Shown one piece after another: positions 54,054 to 64,000 of a stretch of DNA of 64,000 nucleotides. The stretch's first letter is position 1, and each line of letters starts with the position of its first letter. The stretch is from Glandiceps talaboti. Lineage: Eukaryota; Hemichordata; Enteropneusta; Spengelidae. The notes beneath the pieces were generated by a model. The model saw nothing but the letters and a program-made list of their open reading frames with translations, was not told where the DNA came from and made no database searches. Where the stretch lies: contig NC_135564.1 in NCBI RefSeq assembly GCF_964340395.1, forward strand, positions 21,708,942-21,772,941. The letters run 5' to 3'. A program made the position numbers and the translations under genes.

Positions 54054-54178
54054 CCATCTGTAATCACCATCATCATCCAAGTCATCATTCTCATCAAATA
54101 AATCATCACTGTCAACAGGTTCTTCTTTGATCCTAATTGCTCCAGTGTCAAAGTGTTCATAGTGGTCCTGTTCAACTT
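54054..54178 (-). CDS. zinc-finger gene, most 5' exon I can support
   Basis: 125 nt. On the minus strand, acceptor tttgtag precedes AA GTT GAA and donor gtatgt follows AGA TGG. It encodes VEQDHYEHFDTGAIRIKEEP, then VDSDDLFDENDDLDDDGDYR and W. IKEEPVDSDD fits a sumoylation consensus (hydrophobic-K-x-E) with an acidic tail, common in repressive zinc-finger proteins. It enters in phase 1, so an upstream exon must supply the first base of a codon ending AA, and leaves in phase 0. The in-frame ATG further upstream (54218) lies in the pyrimidine-rich acceptor region and is unlikely to be the start. Confidence 0.85.
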
Positions 54179-54265
54179 CTACAAATTGAGAGACAAAGAA
54201 ACTAATCAATAAAGTCAAAATAGCCTTGTTACATGTAGTATATGTACATACATGTCATTAAAGTA

Positions 54266-54292
54266 CTAAAATCTACCCATGGCAAGTTCTGT
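54266..54292 (-). CDS. possible 5' coding piece of the zinc-finger gene (weak)
   Basis: On the minus strand, gaggacagaacttgccATGG lies directly before a weak donor (gtagat). The ATG has a strong Kozak context (GCCATGG) and would leave phase 1 with G, making Met-Glu joined to VEQDHY in the next exon. That would make this the start codon exon. Against it: the donor is poor at positions +4 and +5 and no promoter-like sequence is visible. An alternative phase-compatible piece ending GAAATTGAAAAAG-like text before gtgagag lies near 58.70 kb (VFKPSEIEK), but it has a stop just upstream and no good acceptor. Confidence 0.25.
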   Translation of the reverse strand, partial: TELAMGRF

Positions 54293-54343
54293 CCTCAGTT
54301 GTAATATGGTATATAAATAAAGAAATAAAATAGAGAAATTATA

Positions 54344-54351
<8 letters not shown>

Positions 54352-54400
<49 letters not shown>

Positions 54401-54484
54401 CTCGGTGAGTATCAATCTGCTAAGACAGTGCTCTATACCGCAGTGGCAGAGCGCATTTGACAACATGTTATCAGTGGGCTCCAA

Positions 54485-54518
<34 letters not shown>
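54352..54518. repeat. two (AT)n runs flanking a ~90 bp GC-richer island
   Basis: AT runs at about 54352-54396 and 54489-54518 bracket a unit that, on the minus strand, reads ctgccactgcggtatagagc followed by actgtcttagcagattg. The latter resembles the D-arm/A-box to anticodon-arm part of a tRNA (GGTATAGAGC), so it may be a tRNA-derived SINE remnant. A B-box is at best partial (gagttct). No intact tRNA. Confidence 0.4.
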
Positions 54519-54521
<3 letters not shown>

Positions 54522-54850
54522 TTTATGATAAAGTATACCAAGTTTTCTATCTCTCTACTAGCAAGTCCTAAAATCTTGAGAAAATGTAAGCTAATAATTA
54601 ATTTTGGCAAATTATGCAGGTAAGTCAGGAACATTAAAAATTAAATTGACGGCATTTATTGCCTTTACAAGAACAAGATACAAAAATGTACCAAAAATGT
54701 AAAACTATCTTGCATAAAAGATTACTTCCCCCAAAAACATTTCAAGGTAGAGATCTGAAAACATTGTTTTTGTTTCTTAAATTCCATTCACTGAAAAAGT
54801 GCATATATTATTCGCAGCTTTTTATCAAAGAATCTTTGATTTTGGTGACT

Positions 54851-54864
54851 AGCGCCCTCTGGTG
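54851..54864 (+). promoter_or_regulatory. CTCF-like motif
   Basis: agcgccctctggtg fits the CTCF core in reverse orientation. It lies about 0.7 kb upstream of the first supported exon of the zinc-finger gene and just outside MITE-like copy B. Short motif, no functional evidence. Confidence 0.35.
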
Positions 54865-54911
54865 TTGATTATATTGTGCACTTCAGCATTCTCAAGCAAT
54901 AGTAATATATT

Positions 54912-55119
54912 AAAATGAGTTTATTACATAGAGATTTCCTGAATATTTTGATATACTGTATATGATAAATGACATCTATACTTTAATACCAGGTTTGAGC
55001 TCAGTTAATTACAAGTGATGGTTAAGTATGCTTCAGTATGTACAATACTATGATGAGTACCTTTTAAATATTCAACAAAAACTACACCCAAATATGTATA
55101 AACTCAGCTTGTGCCCCTT
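54912..55119. mobile_element. MITE-like element, copy B, inverted relative to copy A and with one internal unit
   Basis: The right end (55097-55119), tataaactcagcttgtgccc, matches copy A's terminus at 21 of 23 positions. The left end near 54912 (aaaatgagtttatta) is a weaker match. Inside, 55007-55066 is one reverse-oriented copy of the 56 bp unit that copy A carries seven times. It is flanked by the same aactgagctcaaacctggta phrase (54984-55006, reverse strand). No coding capacity. Confidence 0.5.
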
Positions 55120-58100
55120 TAGTCCAGCACATACCCCACTCCCCCCCCCCTCCCCATGAATGTTTTTAGTAGTCAATACTGATGATACTATACATCACAG
55201 GAGTTATCTACATGTGTACAGACAACTCTTTGCTCTGTTATCAGGTTTTTATTCAATCAAAGGAAATTAAATGTTAACTCTGCTCTAACCTCTGCTAAGA
55301 AAACATTCTACAGCTTTCTTAGACACTTTATCTGAAAATTGAGTCCCGTATTGTACTTGCCAGTCTATAAATATCAGTACACAGGTCATAATTAGCCAAT
55401 AGGATCACAGCAAGGTCAACTACTCTATAATTTACATAACTTCTCACTTATAATTCATCTCTTCTTTCCATATCTGTCAACTAATTTACATAATTATAAT
55501 TTACATAAAAACAATTAAGTTGTGTTCTGTTTATGTGATTAGTTAGAGTCAAGACATCTAATTTGAGTGGCTCAGTGAACACTCACACAACTACTTTCCA
55601 CTCAATTAGACAAGAAATTTATGGACTTCTTCAACCAACTTTGTTTATGCCCTGAAGGAACTTTCCATGGAAGACAGGTACCAACCATTTTAAAATTAGG
55701 GAGGTTTAAACCATGTCAACATTTTCGACTTCAAATCAACACATTCTTAAACAATCCTCTGTATTTAACATATTCAATTTTTTTATTTGAAAATACAATA
55801 ACTTCACATTGGTTGGTTTAGTACAAAGTTTTGAAAAGTGATGGGGTTTTTATCAGATGATAATGACAACATCCCTATTTTAGGAATGGTTTGATCATTA
55901 AGTAACATCAATCTCAGTTGATTCTCTCATCAAATCCTGTGTATATTATGCTTATACTGATAGTAAAGGAATTCACTCCAACATGAAAATATTTGGATTT
56001 TGTTGATGATAAATTGTTCAGTCCCTGGTCAACTCATACCTTGTGTGTAGACCATAGTTCAGTGATTGGACCACAGTGTGTGATGGTGGGTTGGACCACA
56101 GTGTGTGATGGTGGGTTAGACCGTAGGTGCCGTGGTTGGACTACAGTGTGTGATGGTGGGTTAGATCATGGTGTGGCGCTCTGTAAAAAACTCGAGAGAG
56201 GCCACTTTGAGGTTGCAAAGTGAATGTGACAAAACAAGAGACAGCTTATGTGCATGTATAATATTATGTTATGAGGATTTGAATACTTAACAAACGGTGG
56301 ATCTGTGATTTGACAACAACAACAAAAATTTGGAAAAAGTCACAATTTGTACAGAAAGAGACAGAGCTGACAAAAGTGGATAGGTGACATCCAGCTGATG
56401 TTATTTGCAGCCTTCCTGTCAACTTGGCTAGAGTTATATAAACATAATGTCAGGGAAGGGAAACATAAAGATGACAGATGTACAGTCGATATGACTAACA
56501 CCTTTGTCAATGTATCAATGCACTGTAAGAGGAAACCACCTTATGACAAAGTTATCCCACCAAATGAGAACCGAGAACAGATTTATCAACTGCGGCAAAC
56601 ACGGAATGTCTTCAAATAATTCACAAATTTGAAAGGAAATAAGTTTATCAAAGCTAAATGCATTCAAAAATTTTGAATTCAAAGACAGCTCAGTTGGTGT
56701 TATAATTATAATATATACAAGATTACAATGTTCTTAGCGTGACAAAGAGGGCAGTGCACACAGTCATCCAGGCTACATTGTTTGTATGTCAACAACTTAT
56801 ATTTTGTGTTTTAAAATTTGTCTTCGAATAATGCAAATGTGTGTGTGGTAATTAGAATAACAACTTGCCATCTTACTGTTCAGTGTTCATAAACATGAAA
56901 AATTTAAAAATTTGAAATGTGAAAATTTGAATATCTGATTTACTTTGTGGTTAAAGTTAAGGGTTTCTGTTTGTTGACTTAGATGATACCACAGTTTTGA
57001 CACACATACACACATATATATATATAGATGAAATTGACAATATGTCTTCATAATTTGACTTTTATGTATAATTTCTAGTATCTTACTTTTAACTCCCTTT
57101 TACAGAGAATAGAATCACTATTTGTATTAGTGGTAAACCATTTGATGTCAGGGGGAGGGGGGGGGGGGGGGGTTTGGAGGATTTAAACCCAGCAACAGTT
57201 CTTTTTTCAACCAGCATAACAGCAAATTTGGGGGATTTTTGAAAGCAACAAGACATCAAATTTTTCTTTTGCCAAGTAGGGGTACATCAAATTTTAAATT
57301 ACATATGTTTTAAATTTGACTTTTCACCACATCATGTCGCATTACGTCAGGTCGTGTAACTTTGATTATTTTTGAAATTGAATTTCCTCATAACAGGAAA
57401 CATACATGTACACAATGAATGTAGCTTATTTCAAAAGTACGCGGTAACAATGAATGCAGCTAGTAAAATAAGAAAGTTGCCAATAAAAGTTGAATAAAAG
57501 TTTGAGGAAACCAAGTGGGGAGGGTACGGGAGGGAGGGTTCCCCCTCCTACCCTTAAAATTTTTTGAAATCTAAGGACTAAAAGAGTACTATCTGGTGTT
57601 ATTTTAACATGTCAAGGTGATAACAAATCCCTTTCCTGATCACAATTGAAAATGAATTCTGAAAACTAACACCAAGAAAAATCCTCAAAGTATATTGTTG
57701 CATGCCATACCATTTAAAAAATATTTTATCATTATGAAAAAATACAGGATTCATTCAAGGTACTAAGTCAGGTGAGTAGTCTTAGTTATTTGATTTGAGG
57801 GTTGTGTTTTGATTTGTTTCAGCATTTGCCAACAGTTAATATAAACCTTTGACAATAAACTTTAAAAGTTTAGGTGCTTCCAGCTCGTGACAAAATCCTC
57901 CAGCCCCCCCCCCCCCCAATCAAATGGTGTAGCCCTTAACTTCCTCTACACAGTTCATAAAGGTATTACCAGGAAACTTTGCTACACAGTATCCAGCTGC
58001 TTCAAATACAAATGTCAAAATACAATAGGTAGGACAAAACGGGATAAGGTGCTTACTTTAAAATTTGAAATGATTACACTGTACTAGCTGCTTTTCCTAT

Positions 58101-58124
58101 AGGCTGCAATCAAACTATTATAGA
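55120..58124. other. intergenic or 5' region, no gene recognised
   Basis: AT-rich DNA with poly-C (about 55140), poly-G (57153-57171) and poly-C (about 57905) tracts and a small GTGTGTGATGGTGGGTT-type repeat at 56060-56172 (about 4 imperfect copies). Open frames at 55621-55821, 55993-56223 and 56398-56619 show no recognisable domain. The last (ends REQIYQLRQTRNVFK) is the most protein-like but lacks splice or start support. Confidence 0.5.
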
Positions 58125-58513
58125 ATTATGTATTTAGTCCCCAACGGGCACTATCAGGAGGGGTCTTACACATTGGGTTCTTTCTGTGTGTGTCCATCTG
58201 TGTGTGTGTGTGTATGTGTGTGTGTTCACCCTCATACATGTATCTCAACCAAACCTGGCATAAAGGTAACACACTATGCGAGACATACCGGTATGCATGC
58301 CACTTAGATTTGCGACTGAATCAGATATGGCTGAATGCCCTAAGTAATGTCCCCAAGGCAATTGATCTGACAGTTTTTGACTTTAAGTCGTTTACACATG
58401 CACGCATGCACGCACACATGTACACATGTGCGTGCACACACACACACACACACAGACACACATTTCACCATGCCTATAGCATTACTGAACCTCAGTTCAG
58501 TTGTGCTAAAAAC
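58125..58513 (+). mobile_element. hairpin-ended repeat element, copy 2
   Basis: Starts around ccccaacgggcactatcagg, contains a TG microsatellite and then a phrase shared with copy 1 (gacagtttttgactttaagt, then gtttacac). A CA microsatellite follows, and then the shared terminus: cctatagcat, the 7 bp stem/4 base loop hairpin (58484-58501), tgtg, CTAA (58506-58509). The two copies agree to about four bases beyond CTAA and then diverge, which sets the 3' boundary. It lacks the nested 110 and 150 bp repeats of copy 1. Confidence 0.5.
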
Positions 58514-58900
58514 CTATCCCTGAGTCAGATCACCTTTTACAAACCTGGTCAGTATTTACATGACAGACATGTACATTGTATACTAAATACTACAATACAC
58601 TTCTAGATGTAGTATACAACACATATCTATATACATCATGTATTAGACCCTACAGACCAGTGTACTGGGAACAGAACAAGTTTTAAAGACAGCTCTCACC
58701 TTTTTCAATCTCTGATGGCTTGAACACCCTTTACACCCTACCATTACAATACACACTTTAACCCTACACAGTACACTATGTATCTAAAGTCAGTCTAGTG
58801 CTATCTGTGGCATTGAATCTGAAGACCTCTCTTTTTTCTTCAGATGTAAAGAGGTGATTTGATACCACAGGTAGCACTTAAACTAATTTGCATACATAGG
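58514..58900. other. spacer before the 45 bp array
   Basis: Unique DNA. On the minus strand a short open piece (VFKPSEIEK) ends at a strong donor (gtgaga) near 58700 in the phase needed by the zinc-finger exon at 54178, but an in-frame stop lies one codon before it and no acceptor is convincing. Nothing else recognised. Confidence 0.4.
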
Positions 58901-59478
58901 TACTAACCCTGTAGATCCTTAGCACCCCTGACTGCCCTAAATATGTACTAACCCTGTAGATCCTTAGTACCCCTGACTGCCCTAAATGTGTACTAACCCT
59001 GTAGATCCTTAGTACCCCTGACTGCCCTAAATGTGTACCAACCCTGTAGATCCTAAGTACCCCTGACTGCCCTAAATGTGTACTAACCATGTAGATCCTT
59101 AGTACCCCTGATTGTCCTAAATGTGTACTAACCCTGTAGATCCTAAGTACCCCTGACTGCCCTAAATGTGTACTAACCCTGTAGAGCCTTAGTACCCCTG
59201 ACTGCCCTAAATATGTACTAACCCTGTAGATCCTTAGTACCCCTGACTGCCCTAAATGTGTACTAACCCTGTAGATCCTTAGTACCCCTGACTGCCCTAA
59301 ATATGTACTAACCCTGTAGATCCTTAGTACCCCTGACTGCCCTAAATATGTACTAACCTTGTAGATCCTTAGTACCCTGACTGCCCTAAATATGTACTAA
59401 CCCTGTAGATCCATAGTACCCCTGACTGCCCTAAATATGTACTAACCCTGTAGATCCTTAGTACCCCTGACTGCCCTC
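58901..59478. repeat. 45 bp minisatellite, 13 copies
   Basis: Unit tactaaccctgtagatcctt plus agtacccctgactgccctaaatgtg, 45 bp. Variants are atatg/atgtg, one gagcc, one copy lacking a c, and one with ttgt. Ccctaa occurs in the unit but this is not telomeric repeat. Confidence 0.96.
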
Positions 59479-59631
59479 AATTTCCACAACATTATATAGA
59501 AATCCTAAAAACACAATATAGTAAGTGAGAATGAATATTCATGGACTCTGGGTTCATACTCTGGGTTCATAATTTCTACTCACAGAGTCAAGAAAATCTT
59601 GTAGTGAATCCTAAATTTTCACTGACGAGAC
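59479..59631. other. short spacer between two arrays
   Basis: About 150 bp of unique DNA with a small internal duplication of actctgggttcat. No gene. Confidence 0.7.
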
Positions 59632-60041
59632 GTCAGCATCGTTAGGGGCGTAGTACAATGGGCTATTGTTGTCAGCATCGTCAGGAGCATAGTACAATGG
59701 GCTATTGTTGTCAGCATCGTTAGGGGCCTAGTACAATGGGCTATTGTTGTCAGCATCGTTAGGGGGCGTAGTACAATGGGCTGTTGTTGTCAGCATCGTT
59801 AGGGGCGTAGTACAATGGGCTATTGTTGTCAGCATCGTCAGGGGCATAGTACAATGGGCTATTGTCAGCATCGTTAGGGGCGTAGTACAATGGGCTATTG
59901 TTGTCAGCATCGTCAGGGGCATAGTACAATGGGCTATTGTGAGCATCATCAGGGGCGTAGTACAATGGGCTATTGTTGTCAGCATCATCAGGGGCATAGT
60001 ACAATGGGCTATTGTGAGCATCATCAGGGGCGTAGTACAAC
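59632..60041. repeat. 36/39 bp minisatellite, 11 copies
   Basis: Unit gtcagcatcgttaggggcgt plus agtacaatgggctattgtt, 39 bp. The later copies lack gtt (36 bp) and change gtcagc to gagc, and 39 and 36 bp units alternate in the right half. Frames on both strands are artefacts. Confidence 0.95.
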
Positions 60042-60050
60042 GCTATCCTC

Positions 60051-63000
60051 TTATCAATGGGATGGGTACACTATACAGTTATCAATGGGATGGGTACACT
60101 ATACAGTTATCAATGGGTTGGGTACACTATACAGTTATCAATGGGATGGGTACGCTATACAGTTATCAATGGGATGGGTACGCTATACAGTTATCAATGG
60201 GTTGGGTACACTATACAGTTATCAATGGGATGGGTACGCTATACAGTTATCAATGGGTTGGGTACGCTATACAGTTATCAATGGGATGGGTACGCTATAC
60301 AGTTATCAATGGGATGGGTACGCTATACAGTTATCAATGGGATGGGTACGCTATACAGTTATCAATGGGATGGGTACACTATACAGTTATCAATGGGATG
60401 GGTACACTATACAGTTATCAATGGGATGGGTACGCTATACAGTTATCAATGGGATGGGTACACTATACAGTTATCAATGGGATGGGTACGCTATACAGTT
60501 ATCAATGGGATGGGTACACTATACAGTTATCAATGGGATGGGTACACTATACAGTTATCAATGGGGTGGGTACACTATACAGTTATCAATGGGATGGGTA
60601 CGCTATACAGTTATCAATGGGATGGGTACACTATACAGTTATCAATGGGATGGGTACACTATACAGTTATCAATGGGTTGGGTACATGATACATTTATCA
60701 ATGGGATGGGTACACTATACAGTTATCAATGGGATGGGTACACTATACAGTTATCAATGGGATGGGTACACTATACAGTTATCAATGGGATGGGTACACT
60801 GTACAGTTATCAATGGGATGGGTACATGATACATTTATCAATGGGATGGGTACACTATACAGTTATCAATGGGATGGGTACACTATACATTTATCAATGG
60901 GATGGTTACATGATACATTTATCAATGGGATGGGTACATGATACATTTATCAATGGGATGGGTACACTATACAGTTATCAATGGGATGGGTACATGATAC
61001 ATTTATCAATGGGATGGGTACACTATACAGTTATCAATGGGATGGGTACATGATACAGTTATCAATGGGATGGGTACACTATACAGTTATCAATGGGATG
61101 GGTACATTGTACAGTTATCAATGGGATGGGTACACTATACAGTTATCAATGGGATGGGTACATGATACATTTATCAATGGGATGGGTACATGATACATTT
61201 ATCAATGGGATGGGTACACTATACAGTTATCAATGGGATGGGTACACTATACAGTTATCAATGGGATGGGTACACTATACAGTTATCAATGGGATGGGTA
61301 CATTGTACAGTTATCAATGGGATGGGTACACTATACAGTTATCAATGGGATGGGTACACTATACAGTTATCAATGGGATGGGTACGCTATACAGTTATCA
61401 ATGGGGTGGGTACACTATACAGTTATCAATGGGGTGGGTACACTATACAGTTATCAATGGGATGGGTACACTATACAGTTATCAATGGGTTGGGTACACT
61501 ATACAGTTATTAATGGGTTGGGTACATTGTACAGTTATCAATGGGATGGGTACACTATACAGTTATCAATGGGTTGGGTACACTATACAGTTATTAATGG
61601 GTTGGGTACATTGTACAGTTATCAATGGGATGGGTACACTATACAGTTATCAATGGGACTGGTACACTATACAGTTATCAATGGGTTGGGTACATTGTAC
61701 AGTTATCAATGGGATGGGTACACTATACAGTTATCAATAGGATGGGTACGCTATACAGTTATCAATGGGATGGGTACACTATACAGTTATCAATGGGATG
61801 GGTACATTGTACAGTTATCAATGGGTTGGGTACACTATACAGTTATCAATGGGATGGGTACGCTATACAGTTATCAATGGGATGGGTACACTATACATTT
61901 ATCAATGGGATGGGTACACTATACAGTTATCAATGGGATTGGTACACTATACAGTTATCAATGGGATGGGTACGCTATACAGTTATCAATGGGGTGGGTA
62001 CACTATACAGTTATCAATGGGATGGGTACACTGTACAGTTATCAATGGGATGGGTACACTATACAGTTATCAATGGGATGGGTACACTATACAGTTATCA
62101 ATGGGATGGGTACACTGTACAGTTATCAATGGGATGGGTACACTGTACAGTTATCAATGGGTTGGGTACACTATACAGTTATCAATGGGATGGGTACACT
62201 ATACAGTTATCAATGGGATGGGTACACTATACAGTTATCAATGGGTTGGGTACATTGTACAGTTATCAATGGGATGGGTACACTATACAGTTATCAATGG
62301 GATGGGTACACTATACAGTTATCAATGGGATGGGTACGCTATACAGTTATCAATGGGATGGGTACACTGTACAGTTATCAATGGGATGGGTACACTATAC
62401 AGTTATCAATGGGATGGGTACACTATACAGTTATCAATGGGATGGGTACACTATACAGTTATCAATGGGTTGGGTACATTGTACAGTTATCAATGGGATG
62501 GGTACACTATACAGTTATCAATGGGATGGGTACACTGTACAGTTATCAATGGGATGGGTACACTATACAGTTATCAATGGGATGGGTACACTGTACAGTT
62601 ATCAATGGGATGGGTACACTATACAGTTATCAATGGGATGGGTACACTGTACAGTTATCAATGGGATGGGTACACTATACAGTTATCAATGGGATGGGTA
62701 CACTATACAGTTATCAATGGGATGGGTACACTATACAGTTATCAATGGGTTGGGTACACTATACAGTTATCAATGGGATGGGTACGCTATACAGTTATCA
62801 ATGGGGTGGGTACACTATACAGTTATCAATGGGATGGGTACACTATACAGTTATCAATGGGATGGGTACACTATACAGTTATCAATGGGTTGGGTACACT
62901 GTACAGTTATCAATGGGATGGGTACACTATACAGTTATCAATGGGGTGGGTACACTATACAGTTATCAATGGGATGGGTACGCTATACAGTTATCAATGG

Positions 63001-64000
63001 GTTGGGTACACTATACAGTTATCAATGGGATGGGTACGCTATACAGTTATCAATGGGATTGGTACGCTATACAGTTATCAATGGGTTGGGTACACTATAC
63101 AGTTATCAATGGGATGGGTACACTATACAGTTATCAATGGGATGGGTACACTATACAGTTATCAATGGGTTGGGTACACTATACAGTTATCAATGGGATG
63201 GGTACGCTATACAGTTATCAATGGGGTGGGTACACTATACAGTTATCAATGGGATTGGTACGCTATACAGTTATCAATGGGATTGGTACGCTATACAGTT
63301 ATCAATGGGATGGGTACGCTATACAGTTATCAATGGGATGGGTACACTATACAGTTATCAATGGGTTGGGTACACTATACAGTTGTCAATGGGATGGGTA
63401 CACTATACAGTTATCAATGGGTTGGGTACACTATACAGTTATTAATGGGATTGGTACACTATACAGTTATCAATGGGTTGGGTACACTATACAGTTATCA
63501 ATGGGTTGGGTACACTATACAGTTATCAATGGGATGGGTACGCTATACAGTTATCAATGGGATGGGTACACTATACAGTTATCAATGGGTTGGGTACATT
63601 GTACAGTTATCAATGGGATGGGTACGCTATACAGTTATCAATGGGATGGGTACACTATACAGTTATCAATGGGATGGGTACATTGTACATTTATCAATGG
63701 GATGGGTACACTATACAGTTATCAATGGGATGGGTACACTATACAGTTATCAATGGGATGGGTACACTATACAGTTATCAATGGGATGGGTACATTGTAC
63801 ATTTATCAATGGGATGGGTACACTATACAGTTATCAATGGGATGGGTACACTATACAGTTATCAATGGGATGGGTACACTATACAGTTATCAATGGGATG
63901 GGTACACTATACAGTTATCAATGGGATGGGTACACTATACAGTTATCAATGGGATGGGTACACTATACAGTTATCAATGGGATGGGTACACTATACAGTT
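60051..64000. repeat. 28 bp minisatellite array, about 141 copies, continues past the window
   Basis: Unit ttatcaatgggatgggtaca plus ctatacag, 28 bp, with an almost constant period to the last base. Variants are gatggg/gttggg/gggtgg, cactat/cgctat/cattgt/catgat and cagtt/cattt. The catgat and cattt variants cluster at 60.68-61.20 kb and the cattgt variants lie mostly to the right. Plus-strand open frames of up to 606 codons are periodic artefacts. Confidence 0.97.

Noticed and set aside
54405-54480. Functional tRNA gene
   Set aside because: Only an A-box/D-arm-like stretch is visible; no complete cloverleaf or good B-box.
56398-56619. 73-codon plus-strand frame as a gene
   Set aside because: Somewhat protein-like at its C terminus, but no domain, splice site, promoter or polyadenylation support.
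58901-59478. Telomere-like ccctaa words
   Set aside because: They occur once per 45 bp unit inside a longer unrelated sequence; there is no consecutive telomeric repeat.
59744-63445. Plus-strand open frames up to 606 codons
   Set aside because: 28 bp and 39 bp tandem arrays; the peptide is only a periodic repeat.

Overview
This window is nuclear DNA from an animal. It has spliced genes with GT..AG introns, a C2H2 zinc-finger protein of about 2,000 residues, decayed ends of non-LTR and GIY-YIG-type retroelements, and very many tandem repeats in AT-rich DNA. The repeat style (minisatellites, poly-C tracts, hairpin-ended elements carrying CA/CAGA microsatellites) reminds me of marine invertebrates, but I cannot name the species or phylum from the sequence.

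Layout. 1-21.6 kb is mostly tandem arrays: 48 bp units at the left edge, about 165 units of 32 bp (2.36-7.69 kb), about 213 units of 25 bp (11.6-16.95 kb), 42 units of 33 bp (17.2-18.6 kb), then shorter arrays. A decayed GIY-YIG retroelement end lies at 19.96-20.53 kb. 21.6-32 kb holds a minus-strand gene with a clear first coding exon (31831-31867, possible N-myristoylation start) and a phase-matched second exon (28933-29079). A possible terminal exon lies at 23.17-23.33 kb. Its promoter side (31.1-32.6 kb) is richer in CpG than its surroundings. 33-42 kb is intergenic, with two LINE 3' ends, microsatellites and a MITE-like element that contains a 56 bp array.

42.2-54.2 kb carries the main gene, a minus-strand multi-finger nuclear protein. 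Three short acidic 5' exons (54054-54178, 52823-52974, 50896-50999) join in frame to one 5.7 kb last exon (42186-47893). All four splice phases agree, giving at least about 2,030 residues; the N terminus is unresolved. Minisatellites occur in its introns (24 bp x about 102; 42 bp x 12), its exons (27 bp x 2; 30 bp x 9) and its 3' flank (21 bp x about 35).

54.2-58.9 kb is upstream or intergenic DNA with small mobile-element copies. 58.9-64 kb is three back-to-back arrays (45, 39 and 28 bp units), the last running off the right edge. The window therefore begins and ends inside tandem DNA. Most long open frames here are tandem repeats without stops and are not genes. I saw no bacterial-type system, CRISPR array or rRNA.
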